Assembly: GCA_021159265.1 (NCBI GenBank)
Contig: JAGGSD010000197.1
Coordinates: forward strand, 1 to 7,900
Origin: Syntrophobacterales bacterium
GTDB taxonomy: Bacteria; Desulfobacterota; Syntrophia; Syntrophales; UBA6807
Direction of reading: 5' to 3'
Length of the DNA stretch: 7,900 bases
In this document: one piece after another, positions 1-7,884 of the stretch
Layout: every line of letters starts with the position of its first letter
Numbering within the stretch: the stretch's first letter is position 1
The notes under the pieces: model-generated
Databases searched by the model: none
What the model saw: the letters and a program-made list of their open reading frames with translations, nothing else
What the model was told of the DNA's origin: nothing
Made by a program: the position numbers and the translations under genes

Positions 1-8
1 TTTTGTCA

Positions 9-45
9 TTCGATATTGTTTCGAGTTTCGATATTCGATATTCGG
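9..45. repeat. 7-base TTCGATA tandem repeat
   Basis: Near-tandem copies of a 7-base unit: TTCGATA at 9-15, then a contiguous run of TTCGAGT (20-26), TTCGATA (27-33), TTCGATA (34-40) and a partial TTCGG (41-45). It is AT-rich and non-coding. It resembles the degenerate heptameric repeats scattered between genes in repeat-rich bacterial genomes. The array may begin upstream of the window. Function unknown. Confidence 0.6.
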
Positions 46-79
46 ATTTAAGTTTTGCAAGGACTTATCAGCCATAAAG

Positions 80-179
80 AAATTCTTTTGCCGTTTTTGC
101 CTGTCTGCGTACCTGCCTGTCTGCCGTGCAGGCGGCACAGGCAGACGCAGACAGGCAACGCACAGGCAGGCAAGAATTT
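80..179. repeat. GC-rich imperfect palindrome (REP/MITE-like) upstream of recC
   Basis: The core stem is a perfect 14-bp pairing of 97-110 with 145-158 (TTGCCTGTCTGCGT against ACGCAGACAGGCAA). It continues, after an AC bulge at 111-112, with 113-120 pairing 137-144 (8 bp), and after a CT bulge with 123-126 pairing 133-136. The loop is 127-132. Outer AT arms 80-87 and 172-179 (AAATTCTT/AAGAATTT) are also complementary, but the intervening flanks have unequal lengths. The words CCTGTCTGC and GGCAGACA recur, so the element looks built from short repeats. It ends about 26 bases before the recC start and could form a cruciform in DNA or a strong hairpin in RNA. It has no T-run typical of a terminator. 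A mobile or REP-like intergenic repeat is the likeliest identity; a role in recC expression is only possible. Confidence 0.7.
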
Positions 180-205
180 TACAACTAAGCGCCTAAAGAT
201 TAACT

Positions 206-3200
206 ATGGCCCTCAGACTCTTTACAAGTAATCTATTAGAAACATTGGCTGAAAAGCTGGCCGAGGTGGTCAATGTACCCCTCAAATCGGTTCTGGATGA
301 GGAAATTATTCTTGTCCAGAGCAAGGGAATGGAACGCTGGATATCCATGGAACTTGCCCGTCGCCACGGTATCTGCGCAAACTGCAGGTTTCCTTTTCCC
401 AATGTCTTCGTCAATGAAATGTTCCGTATCGTCATCCCGAATATCCCCGAGCGCACTCTCTTTGATCCAGAAGTCATGACATGGAGGATCATGCAGATTC
501 TGCCGTCCTGCGTGAAAAAGCAAGGGTTTGAGAGTCTCAGGACATACATGGAAGATACAGGAGGTAATCTCAAACGTTACCAGCTTTCCGGCCGGATTGC
601 GGATACCTTTGACCAGTATCTTCTCTTTCGCCCGGAAATGATTTCCCGCTGGGAAAAAGGTGAAGAAGATCACTGGCAGGCCGTTCTCTGGAGGGAACTT
701 GTGAAGAGCAATAATAAAGATCATCGCGCAGCCCTGGGCAAGGCATTTCTTGCTGCACTCCGGAAATCTTCCAGTGGAACATACAGTTTTCCTGAGAGGA
801 TTTCCGTCTTCGGGATATCGGCGCTTCCCCGGTTTCACATGCAGGTCCTTGACGGTATTTCGCAATTTACGGAGGTAAATCTGTTCCTCATGAATCCATG
901 CAAAGAATACTGGGGAGATATTCTCTCGGACAGGGAAATCAAAAAAACGAAAGACATTCGGAAAGGCGATCAACTTACCGCTGAAGAACTTTACCTTGAA
1001 CGGGGAAACAGTCTTCTGTCGTCCATGGGAACCCAGGGAAGGGATTTCTTCGATTTGATAAATGAGTTCGATTGCGAGGAGATTTCATCGTTCACAGACC
1101 CCGGTGAAGAAAATCTCCTTTCATGCATTCAGTCTGATATTCTCAATCTCCGCGACCGCCAGGATGAGTCCAATGGAAAAACCACTGTTTCACAGCAGGA
1201 CAGTTCCATCCATATCCATTCATGCCACAGTCCTATGCGGGAAATTGAGGTTCTTCACGATCAGCTCCTTGATATGTTTGAAAACAACCCTGGATTGATG
1301 CCGGGGGATATACTGGTAATGACGCCAGATATAGAGAAATACGCGCCTTACATCCAGGCGGTCTTTGGTGGACCGGCGGGTAATCCCGCACATATTCCTT
1401 TCAGTATAGCGGATCGAACAGTCAGGAAAGAAGCCGAGATCATTGATACTTTTCTGGCAATTCTCGATCTGTGCGGAAGCCGCTTTGAAGTAACACAGGT
1501 TCTTGCGATTCTGGAAACACCGGCGGTTCAGCGGAAATTCGATCTCGTTGATGAAGATTTTGAACTGATTCATCAATGGGTGAAAGAGACACGGATAAGA
1601 TGGGGAATCGACGGTGAAAGCCGCAGTCAACTGGGCCTGTATCCCTGTCCGGAAAACACCTGGAGAGCCGGACTTGACAGACTTCTCCTGGGTTATGCCA
1701 TGCCGGGACAGAACGAGCACATGCTGAACGGTATCCTTCCTTTCGATAATATCGAGGGAAGTGAAACGAAGATTCTGGGATGTTTTGCTGAATTTGCGGA
1801 GCAGCTTTTTACGTATGCGGCGTGTCTTGGCAGACCCCGTAAACTGGAGCAATGGACCCGCCTGTTAACGGAAATACTTGAGGGTTTCTTCATTCCCGAT
1901 GATGATACGGAAAGAGAAATGCAAGTGATAAGGCAGGCGCTGGACGCCCTTGCCGGGTTTCAGGAGATGATAGATTTTGACGAAGAAATCGATATTAATA
2001 CCATCAAGTGGCACTTGGGACATTACCTCGAAAATACAGGCTTCGGTTTCGGCTTTATGACGGGGAGTGTTACGTTTTGTGCCATGCTGCCAATGCGGAG
2101 CATTCCTTTCAGGATTGTCTGTCTTGTCGGGATGAACAGCGATGATTATCCGCGTCAGACCGTACCGCTGGGATTTGATCTCATGGCAAAACATCCCAGG
2201 CGGGGCGACCGTTCACGCCGCAATGACGACAGATATCTTTTTCTGGAGACTCTCCTGTCGGTGAGAGAAAAATTATATATCAGTTACGTCGGTCAGAACA
2301 TTCAGGATAATACCACTATCCCTCCTTCAGCCATAGTAAGCGAACTCATGGATTATATTGAGGAGGGATTTACAATTCCCGGTGTAAAGATTTGTGATCA
2401 TATTATTACGAGGCACCGCCTTCAGGCATTCAACCCGGAATATTTTAAGCAGCGGGCAACGAGCAATGAGTCACAGGTTTCGGACGGACGATCCCCACTT
2501 TTCAGTTATTCGATGCAAAATTTCAGGGCGGCTCAATGTTTACTCGAAGAGAGGAGAGTCCAGAAGCCTTTTATCTCAACGGGGCTTTCCGAACCGGGCG
2601 AGGAATGGAGAACTGTTGATGTAAACGATTTATGCATATTCTTTGGTAATCCGGCAAGATTCCTTCTCAACAGGCGTCTCGGAATATACCTTGAGGGAAG
2701 CGCCGTTCTTGAAGATCGTGAAGACTTTGAAATCAAGGGCCTTGAAAAATATTTCCTTGGAGAAGATCTGGTAAAGAGAAAACTCGCTGGGCAGGATCTC
2801 AGAGAATTATTCCGTCTGGAACGGGCATCAGGCAAGCTTCCCCATGGGACCGTAGGAGAGTGCGTATACGCGGATTTGAGCCATGGGGTCGAACGTTTTG
2901 CTGAAAAAACAAAAAACTATATGGAGAAAAAACCCCTCGATCCTCTTGAAATAGATGTCGATGCGGCAGGTTTCAGGTTGGTGGGCATGATCACCGATGT
3001 TTATCCGGAGCGACTGATCCGGTATCGTTATGCGCGGCTGAAACCCGTAGATTATATTACTGCGTGGATATATCATCTTATATTAAACGGCATCGGGAGC
3101 GATTCCCATCCGAAAAGCAGCATGCTGGCAGGTCTGTGCGGGACGGGAAAAGAAACCGGGTGGACGGCGTGGGAATATTCTCCTGTTGATAACAGCATGG

Positions 3201-3499
3201 AGATTCTTGAAATGCTTCTGGAATTTTACCGGGCTGGGTTGACAAAGCCCCTGCATTATTTCCCGCAAGCCTCTTGGGCTTATGCTGAACAGCTGCTGGA
3301 AAAAGGCAAAAGCCGGGAATATGCCCTGAGAAAGGCCCGCGCTGCATGGGAGGGAAACGATTATAACCGTGGCGATAGTCAGGATCTTTATTACCGGCAG
3401 TGTTTCAGAAATGCCGATCCTCTGGATTTAGAATTTTGCCGTATTTCGGAAGAGATTTTAGGATTCATCTTAAAATATCGGAAAGAGATAAAATCATGA
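206..3499 (+). CDS. recC: RecBCD enzyme subunit RecC (exodeoxyribonuclease V gamma chain)
   Basis: RecC is the structural subunit of RecBCD, the helicase-nuclease that processes double-strand DNA ends for RecA-dependent recombination and degrades foreign linear DNA. It has inactive helicase and nuclease folds, splits the strands for RecB and RecD, and recognises Chi in characterised enzymes. The protein is 1097 aa (E. coli about 1120). Visible conserved blocks, in order: ILVQSKGMERW (35-45), FDQYLLFRP (135-143), FGISALP (202-208), NPCKEYWGD (230-238), the HSCHSPMREIEVLHD block (338-352), RIRWGID (463-469), MRSIPF (630-635) and RGDRSRRNDDRYLFLE (666-681). The nuclease-like C-terminal domain starts near residue 803. 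The ATG at 206 is the first start after an in-frame TAA at 194-196, which fixes the N-terminus; the upstream ribosome-binding sequence is weak (AAAGA at 195-199). The last bases overlap recB. The gene is intact. Confidence 0.97.
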   Translation: MALRLFTSNLLETLAEKLAEVVNVPLKSVLDEEIILVQSKGMERWISMELARRHGICANCRFPFPNVFVNEMFRIVIPNIPERTLFDPEVMTWRIMQILPSCVKKQGFESLRTYMEDTGGNLKRYQLSGRIADTFDQYLLFRPEMISRWEKGEEDHWQAVLWRELVKSNNKDHRAALGKAFLAALRKSSSGTYSFPERISVFGISALPRFHMQVLDGISQFTEVNLFLMNPCKEYWGDILSDREIKKTKDIRKGDQLTAEELYLERGNSLLSSMGTQGRDFFDLINEFDCEEISSFTDPGEENLLSCIQSDILNLRDRQDESNGKTTVSQQDSSIHIHSCHSPMREIEVLHDQLLDMFENNPGLMPGDILVMTPDIEKYAPYIQAVFGGPAGNPAHIPFSIADRTVRKEAEIIDTFLAILDLCGSRFEVTQVLAILETPAVQRKFDLVDEDFELIHQWVKETRIRWGIDGESRSQLGLYPCPENTWRAGLDRLLLGYAMPGQNEHMLNGILPFDNIEGSETKILGCFAEFAEQLFTYAACLGRPRKLEQWTRLLTEILEGFFIPDDDTEREMQVIRQALDALAGFQEMIDFDEEIDINTIKWHLGHYLENTGFGFGFMTGSVTFCAMLPMRSIPFRIVCLVGMNSDDYPRQTVPLGFDLMAKHPRRGDRSRRNDDRYLFLETLLSVREKLYISYVGQNIQDNTTIPPSAIVSELMDYIEEGFTIPGVKICDHIITRHRLQAFNPEYFKQRATSNESQVSDGRSPLFSYSMQNFRAAQCLLEERRVQKPFISTGLSEPGEEWRTVDVNDLCIFFGNPARFLLNRRLGIYLEGSAVLEDREDFEIKGLEKYFLGEDLVKRKLAGQDLRELFRLERASGKLPHGTVGECVYADLSHGVERFAEKTKNYMEKKPLDPLEIDVDAAGFRLVGMITDVYPERLIRYRYARLKPVDYITAWIYHLILNGIGSDSHPKSSMLAGLCGTGKETGWTAWEYSPVDNSMEILEMLLEFYRAGLTKPLHYFPQASWAYAEQLLEKGKSREYALRKARAAWEGNDYNRGDSQDLYYRQCFRNADPLDLEFCRISEEILGFILKYRKEIKS
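3480..3498 (+). promoter_or_regulatory. recB ribosome-binding site and ATGA coupling junction
   Basis: A Shine-Dalgarno-like GGAAAGAG lies at 3480-3487 inside the last codons of recC, 8 bases before an ATG at 3496-3498. That ATG shares bases with the recC stop TGA (3497-3499), giving the ATGA overlap typical of translationally coupled genes. This favours 3496 as the recB start over the in-frame ATG at 3400, which would overlap recC by 100 bases and add 32 residues before the conserved N-terminus. Confidence 0.85.
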
Positions 3500-6400
3500 C
3501 AGGAACAGATGCATTTGACATACTGAACAGCCCCCTCGAGGGGACAAACCTGATAGAGGCCGGCGCCGGAACGGGGAAAACTTATACTATTACGGGGCTC
3601 TTTCTCAGGCTGATCCTGGAGAAAAATCTTTCTGTCGATGAGATACTGGTTGTCACATTTACCGAGGCTGCAACCGGAGAGTTAAAAGAGCGGATCAGGG
3701 ACACATTGAGAGCATGTATTGCGGTTTTTTCAGGTGAACCATGTAATGATTCTTTTCTGAACGGTCTGGTTGAAAAGCAGGAGGATTTAAAAAGTGCGTT
3801 GCAGGCGCTTAAAGAAGCGCTTCGGGCCTTTGATCAGGCCGCTATATTCACAATTCACGGATTCTGCAAGAGGATGTTAAGGGAAAACGCCTTCGAAAGC
3901 GGCAGCCTTTTTGATACAGAGCTTATTACTGACCAGGAAGATCTTAAGAGAGAAATTGTCGATGATTTCTGGCGAAAGCATCTCTACCGTGAATCCCCCC
4001 TCTTTGTAAATTATGCAATGAATAACAACGTCACCCCCGATGGCCTTTTTAAACTTATTGACAACAGGGTGACACGGTCAACCCTGAAAATAATTCCCAC
4101 TATGGAATACCAAGATTCTTCCCTGCAGGAAAAAGATTATCTCGAATATTTTGAAAAGGTTGGCGCAAAGTGGCGATCGGCTCGGGATGAAGTCGAAGAG
4201 ATTCTTTCTACTGATGAAGGGCTGAACCGGACAAGATATAAGAAGGGAAATATCCCCCTCTGGGTACGGGCTATGGACGTTTACGTATCTTCCGGTGGCG
4301 GTGATCTTCAGCCATTCAAGGAATTTAACAAATTTACTTCCGGTGAACTCAAACGATCCGTAAAGCAAGGGTATGATCCGCCATCGCATCCCTTTTTCGA
4401 AACCTGTGAGACATTCAGGAAAAAACAGGAAGCCCTTAAAGAGTCTTTTGGAAAACGCATCCTCGCGCTCAAGGCCGGGCTGTTTCAATATATGCATGAT
4501 GAACTTGTCAGCAGAAAGAAGGATAAAAATATCCAGTCCTTTGATGATCTTCTGCTGAGGCTTCACGAGGCCCTGGAAAAAGAAAGCGGTAAAGAACTGG
4601 CAGGGGCTATCAGAGAAAAGTTCAAGGCTGCCCTTATAGATGAATTTCAGGATACCGATCCTGTTCAGTATGCTATTTTCAATAAGGTTTTCAATGCAGA
4701 AAAAAGCATACTCTTCCTCATAGGCGATCCGAAGCAGGCCATATACAGTTTCCGCGGCGCCGATATTTTTGCCTATATGAAGGCTGCGAAAGATGTGGAA
4801 TCACGATATACCTTAGGGGAAAACTGGAGGTCCACTCCCGCCCTGATCGATGCCGTAAATGCGATCTTTTCAAATGCCGAGAATCCCTTTGTTTATGATG
4901 CAATTTCCTTTCAAAAGGCTGTGCCGGCATTACGGAAAGATCAGGATGTCTTTAAAATGGGTGGAAAGTCAGAACCTCCATTGCAGGTGTGGTTTATAAA
5001 TGCCGGTAAGATGACAGAAGGGGGAAAGGCACTTGCTAAAGCAAAGGCATATGAGCTGATTCCGGGGGCTGTTGCGGCGGAAATTTCACGGCTTTTCAGC
5101 GGAGGGAAAAACAGCAGATATGTTGTTGACGGAAGACCTCTGCGAGCAGAGGATATTGCCGTTCTCGTGAGAACGAACAGGGAAGCGCTTCTGATGCAGG
5201 ATGCACTCTCGCTCCATAATATACCATGTGTTCTGTTCAGTACGGAAAACATTTTTAGTTCCCATGAGGCTATGGAAATGGAAAGACTGTTGAGCGGCAT
5301 TGCTGAACCGGATAACGAAAATCTCATCAGGGGAGCCCTTGCAACGGATATCATGGGTGTCAGTGGTGAAAATCTGGATCATTTGCGGGAAGATGAAGTC
5401 GGATGGGAGAAGCGGCTTATTGCATTCAGGGAATATCACGATCTGTGGCATAAGAAGGGCTTTATACGCATGTTTCGTCATCTCCTGTCGGAAGAAGATG
5501 TCATGTTTCGCCTCATGTCTCTGACGGACGGAGAACGTCGCAATACAAATATCTTGCATCTTTCGGAGATTTTGCACCAGGCCTCCGTTGAAAAAAAACT
5601 TACCATTGCTGGACTTTTAAAGTGGCTTTCACGGCAGAGAGATTCAGAGACAGCCAGGTTGGACGAACACCAGCTCCGCCTGGAAAGTGATGAAAATGCT
5701 GTAAAACTCGTAACAGTTCACAAAAGCAAGGGCCTTGAGTATCCCGTAGTATTTTGCCCGTTTACCTGGGGTGGGTCTAAAATAAAAAATTTAAAAGTCC
5801 CCTTCATGTTTCACAATGAAGGTGACAGGAGGATGCTGACGTTTGATCTTGGTTCTGAAAAAATGGCTGAAAACCGTGTCTTTGCCGAGAAAGAACAACT
5901 GGCTGAAAACCTGCGATTACTCTATGTGGCCTTAACGAGGGCCAAAAAGCGCTGTTATCTTGTATGGGGACGTTTTAATAAGGCTGAAACGTCGGCGCCT
6001 GCATATCTTTTTCATCGGCCTGAATTGCGGGAGAGCAGAGATGTCATAACCGGAATGGAAAAACGATTTAAAACGCTGGATGATGATACCCTGCTTGCGG
6101 AGTTGAAAAATATCCAGGATAAGGCAGGAGGAACAATCAGCATTTCCGAAATGCCCATAGAAAAAGGTGGAAAAACTTCACCGGCGCCGGACAAAGCGGT
6201 AACCCTTGTATGCAGGAACTTTTCCGGTGACATAGACAGCAGCTGGCGCCTGTCGAGTTTTTCATCCCTTGTGTCGAGTCGACCTCACAGTTCGGAAATG
6301 GCTGACTATGATGATGTGAGACAGAGGTCAGAGGTCAGGGATCAGGGATCAGGGATCAGGGATCAGGATACAGCCGATATTTTTTCATTTCCCAGGGGGG

Positions 6401-7137
6401 CAAGGGCAGGGACATTTCTGCATGATATTTTTGAACACCTTGATTTTGCGGAGAGCGATCCCGGTCATGCGGAAAAACTGGTGGAGGATAAATTAAGGAC
6501 ATACGGGTTTGATCCCGCATGGTGGAAAACAATATGCAATATGATCAACAGGGTATTGACTGTCCCACTCAAACCGGACGCAAGTGATTTTACATTGTCT
6601 CGCATAGGGAATCAGGATCGTCTCAGTGAACTCGAATTTTATTTTCCATTGAAGTCGATAACGCCAAAAACTCTGAAAGGTGTATTTGCGGCTTACAAAG
6701 AGCCTGTCTCTCTTGAAAATTTCCCGGAGCGGATCGGGCAGTTGCATTTCATGCCTGTCAGGGGATTTATGAAAGGGTTCATAGATATGGTTTTTCACTT
6801 TGAGGGACGCTATTACCTCGTAGACTGGAAATCAAATTATCTCGGTGGCAGTGTGGAAGATTACGGGCAGGATGCCCTTGTTACTGCCATGGACGAGCAT
6901 TATTATGTTTTTCAATATTACATTTATACCGTAGCGCTTAATCAGTATCTTAAACTGCGGCTGCCCGGCTATGACTATGAGAAGCATTTTGGCGGTGTAT
7001 TTTACATATTCCTGCGAGGGGTGGACCCGGCCAAAGGTTTGCAATACGGCATTTACAGTGATCGCCCATCCGCAAAACTGATCAATGAGTTAGGCACAGC
7101 ATTTATACGGGAAATAGTGTCAAGTCCTCATTTCTGA
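3496..7137 (+). CDS. recB: RecBCD enzyme subunit RecB (exodeoxyribonuclease V beta chain)
   Basis: RecB is the 3'-5' UvrD-type SF1 helicase and the only nuclease of RecBCD; with RecC it unwinds and cuts DNA from broken ends. From the ATG at 3496 it has 1213 aa (E. coli 1180). Helicase motifs: Walker A AGAGTGKT (22-29, Lys28), TFTEAATGELKERIR (54-68), IHGFC (120-124), Walker B LIDEFQDTDPVQY (380-392), IGDPKQAIYSFRGAD (409-423), NWRS (443-446), VTVHKSKGLEYP (739-750) and LLYVALTRAKKR (808-819). The C-terminal PD-(D/E)XK nuclease domain begins at GTFLHDIFEH (972-981). Its metal-binding and catalytic set appears complete: His976, Glu1047 in ELEF, Asp1097 in KGFID, Asp1110 and Lys1112 in VDWKSN, then Gln1140 and Tyr1144 in QYYIY. 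The 13- and 2-residue spacings match E. coli D1067/D1080/K1082. Odd point: a 7-base tandem repeat is translated at about residues 943-958, between the helicase and nuclease domains. No recD follows. Confidence 0.97.
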   Translation: MTGTDAFDILNSPLEGTNLIEAGAGTGKTYTITGLFLRLILEKNLSVDEILVVTFTEAATGELKERIRDTLRACIAVFSGEPCNDSFLNGLVEKQEDLKSALQALKEALRAFDQAAIFTIHGFCKRMLRENAFESGSLFDTELITDQEDLKREIVDDFWRKHLYRESPLFVNYAMNNNVTPDGLFKLIDNRVTRSTLKIIPTMEYQDSSLQEKDYLEYFEKVGAKWRSARDEVEEILSTDEGLNRTRYKKGNIPLWVRAMDVYVSSGGGDLQPFKEFNKFTSGELKRSVKQGYDPPSHPFFETCETFRKKQEALKESFGKRILALKAGLFQYMHDELVSRKKDKNIQSFDDLLLRLHEALEKESGKELAGAIREKFKAALIDEFQDTDPVQYAIFNKVFNAEKSILFLIGDPKQAIYSFRGADIFAYMKAAKDVESRYTLGENWRSTPALIDAVNAIFSNAENPFVYDAISFQKAVPALRKDQDVFKMGGKSEPPLQVWFINAGKMTEGGKALAKAKAYELIPGAVAAEISRLFSGGKNSRYVVDGRPLRAEDIAVLVRTNREALLMQDALSLHNIPCVLFSTENIFSSHEAMEMERLLSGIAEPDNENLIRGALATDIMGVSGENLDHLREDEVGWEKRLIAFREYHDLWHKKGFIRMFRHLLSEEDVMFRLMSLTDGERRNTNILHLSEILHQASVEKKLTIAGLLKWLSRQRDSETARLDEHQLRLESDENAVKLVTVHKSKGLEYPVVFCPFTWGGSKIKNLKVPFMFHNEGDRRMLTFDLGSEKMAENRVFAEKEQLAENLRLLYVALTRAKKRCYLVWGRFNKAETSAPAYLFHRPELRESRDVITGMEKRFKTLDDDTLLAELKNIQDKAGGTISISEMPIEKGGKTSPAPDKAVTLVCRNFSGDIDSSWRLSSFSSLVSSRPHSSEMADYDDVRQRSEVRDQGSGIRDQDTADIFSFPRGARAGTFLHDIFEHLDFAESDPGHAEKLVEDKLRTYGFDPAWWKTICNMINRVLTVPLKPDASDFTLSRIGNQDRLSELEFYFPLKSITPKTLKGVFAAYKEPVSLENFPERIGQLHFMPVRGFMKGFIDMVFHFEGRYYLVDWKSNYLGGSVEDYGQDALVTAMDEHYYVFQYYIYTVALNQYLKLRLPGYDYEKHFGGVFYIFLRGVDPAKGLQYGIYSDRPSAKLINELGTAFIREIVSSPHF
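6323..6369 (+). repeat. in-frame 7-base tandem repeat within recB linker
   Basis: Six complete head-to-tail 7-base units: AGAGGTC twice (6323-6336), then AGGGATC four times (6337-6364), followed by a partial AGGAT. Six units equal 42 bases, or 14 codons, so the frame is kept. Three units (21 bases) encode one 7-residue period, and the protein reads SEVRDQG (945-951) then SGIRDQD (952-958). The last four units place GATC every 7 bases (6340, 6347, 6354, 6361). The location is the poorly conserved linker before the nuclease domain. Confidence 0.9.
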
Positions 7138-7142
7138 CAGAC

Positions 7143-7286
7143 TTACTTTCTTATCGGATTTTCTATCTTTTTTGCTCTGCGCCTGTTTACCTGAAATGCT
7201 CCGGATTCTCCAATACCGAAATTGATACCAATATTTTTCAATCTTTCGCCTGTATGTTTTTTGCCAAAGCTTTTTCTTTCCCGACT
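7143..7286 (-). pseudogene. probable C-terminal remnant of a RAYT (REP-associated tyrosine transposase, IS200-like)
   Basis: The minus strand is open for 47 codons, from just after a TAG (7289-7287) to a TAA (7145-7143). The frame contains HTGERLKNIGINFGIGESGA followed by FQVNRRRAKKIENPIRK. From memory, the pattern 'TG..L..IG..FGI.ESG.SQ..RR...KIE....R' is the DnaA-like helix-turn-helix tail of many IS200-like RAYT transposases in Desulfobacterota genomes. The expected Ser before Gln (SQ) appears as Phe here. No start codon, catalytic HUH motif or tyrosine domain is visible upstream on that strand, where stops occur in all frames. It is therefore a decayed fragment ending 6 bases from the recB stop, converging on it. 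The family call is recollection, not a search result. Confidence 0.5.
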
Positions 7287-7343
7287 CTATTTTTATGAAG
7301 ATGATTTCGATTTTTTCAACTTAATTGATCATGTGATTATGTT

Positions 7344-7367
7344 TGTCAAGAATGAAAACTTAACCCA
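7344..7367. mobile_element. possible insertion-sequence terminal repeat scar
   Basis: The stretch beginning TGTCAAGAATGAAAACTTAA and running into CCCA resembles the TGTCA…AATGAAAA…GACCCA terminal repeats of some IS21-like elements. No transposase gene and no matching inverted partner are visible in the window, so at most this is a scar. The call rests on recollected resemblance only. Confidence 0.2.
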
Positions 7368-7476
7368 TTTTTTCTCCCAAAAAGCTTTCCTCTCTCCATG
7401 GCATTGATCTTTTGGATATTTTATAGCCGATCATTATTCCTTATCTCAGTGTAGGAAGGCAGGATTAGTAAAACTA

Positions 7477-7566
7477 TCAGGCGGCTGTCTTTATCTTACC
7501 ACGGCAGGGGAATTTTGGGCGGTAAATCTGGCCCAGATACTCATATCTTACCTCCAGGAAGATCAT
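7477..7566 (-). other. tiny minus-strand reading frames with a good ribosome-binding site (uncertain)
   Basis: One 29-codon frame (ATG at 7566-7564, TGA at 7479-7477) reads MIFLEVRYEYLGQIYRPKF and onwards. A second, overlapping frame (ATG at 7544-7542, TAA at 7493-7491) encodes 17 residues, MSIWARFTAQNSPAVVR, and is preceded by a consensus GGAGG (7555-7551) at 6-base spacing. Neither is recognised with confidence. They could be a leader-type small ORF or the eroded remains of a mobile element. Lengths this short are easily reached by chance. Confidence 0.2.
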
Positions 7567-7753
7567 TAGTCCCTTTTTTCAGGCGGTGGATTTTGGATTC
7601 TTTTTGCATTTTACTTTTCAGTAATTTTGTGTTATCGGGCGGTGCAATATCAATTCGATATGTAATAATGCTTTGACAATATGAAGGCTGAGGGACTGGA
7701 AACGAATAACTCATCGTTTTCGCATCCTTGTTTCAGGCGATCTTTAGCCGATC

Positions 7754-7832
7754 TTCAATCACAAAATCCTCGAAGTAGCCCCGCTATGCCTGCGGCTTCG
7801 GCATGAGCTCAGTCGAGCGGTTTTGTTCAATC
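7754..7832. repeat. palindromic element bounded by 7-base direct repeats (MITE/REP-like)
   Basis: Inverted segments: ACAAAA (7761-7766) with TTTTGT (7821-7826), CTCGA (7769-7773) with TCGAG (7813-7817), and GCTATGCC (7783-7790) with GGCAT-G-AGC (7800-7808, one bulged G). The central loop is 7791-7799. The hairpin is bounded by the direct repeats TTCAATC at 7754-7760 and 7826-7832, which look like a target-site duplication. It lies about 620 bases after recB, so it is unlikely to be the operon terminator, although the right arm ends in a TTTT run. A short non-autonomous mobile palindrome is the best reading. Confidence 0.55.
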
Positions 7833-7884
7833 TGATCGACTAAACCTAACCCGGACAAGCCGGAACCAAACAAGATATATTTTT

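Noticed and set aside
9..179. CRISPR array in the repeat-rich leader
   Set aside because: The repeats are 7-16 bases, overlapping or palindromic and without regular unique spacers, so they do not fit a CRISPR array.
236..973. 245-codon minus-strand open frame
   Set aside because: It lies wholly inside recC on the opposite strand, its product resembles no family I know, and recC is unmistakably the real gene.
1220..1852. 210-codon minus-strand open frame
   Set aside because: Antisense shadow of strongly conserved recC sequence, with no ribosome-binding site and no recognisable motif.
3400..3495. Longer recB start at the in-frame ATG at 3400
   Set aside because: It would overlap recC by 100 bases and add 32 non-conserved residues; the ATG at 3496 has a GGAAAGAG site and the ATGA overlap, and begins right before the conserved N-terminal block.
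7222..7407. 61-codon forward open frame with TTG start after recB
   Set aside because: Phe-rich, low-complexity product, no Shine-Dalgarno sequence, and it lies antisense to the better-supported transposase remnant.
7673..7709. Sigma-70 promoter with TTGACA at 7673-7678
   Set aside because: No acceptable -10 hexamer occurs at 16-18 bases spacing and no gene start follows within the window.
7761..7826. Rho-independent terminator of the recCB operon
   Set aside because: It lies over 620 bases beyond recB, the stem is interrupted by large internal loops, and the flanking direct repeats fit an inserted element better.
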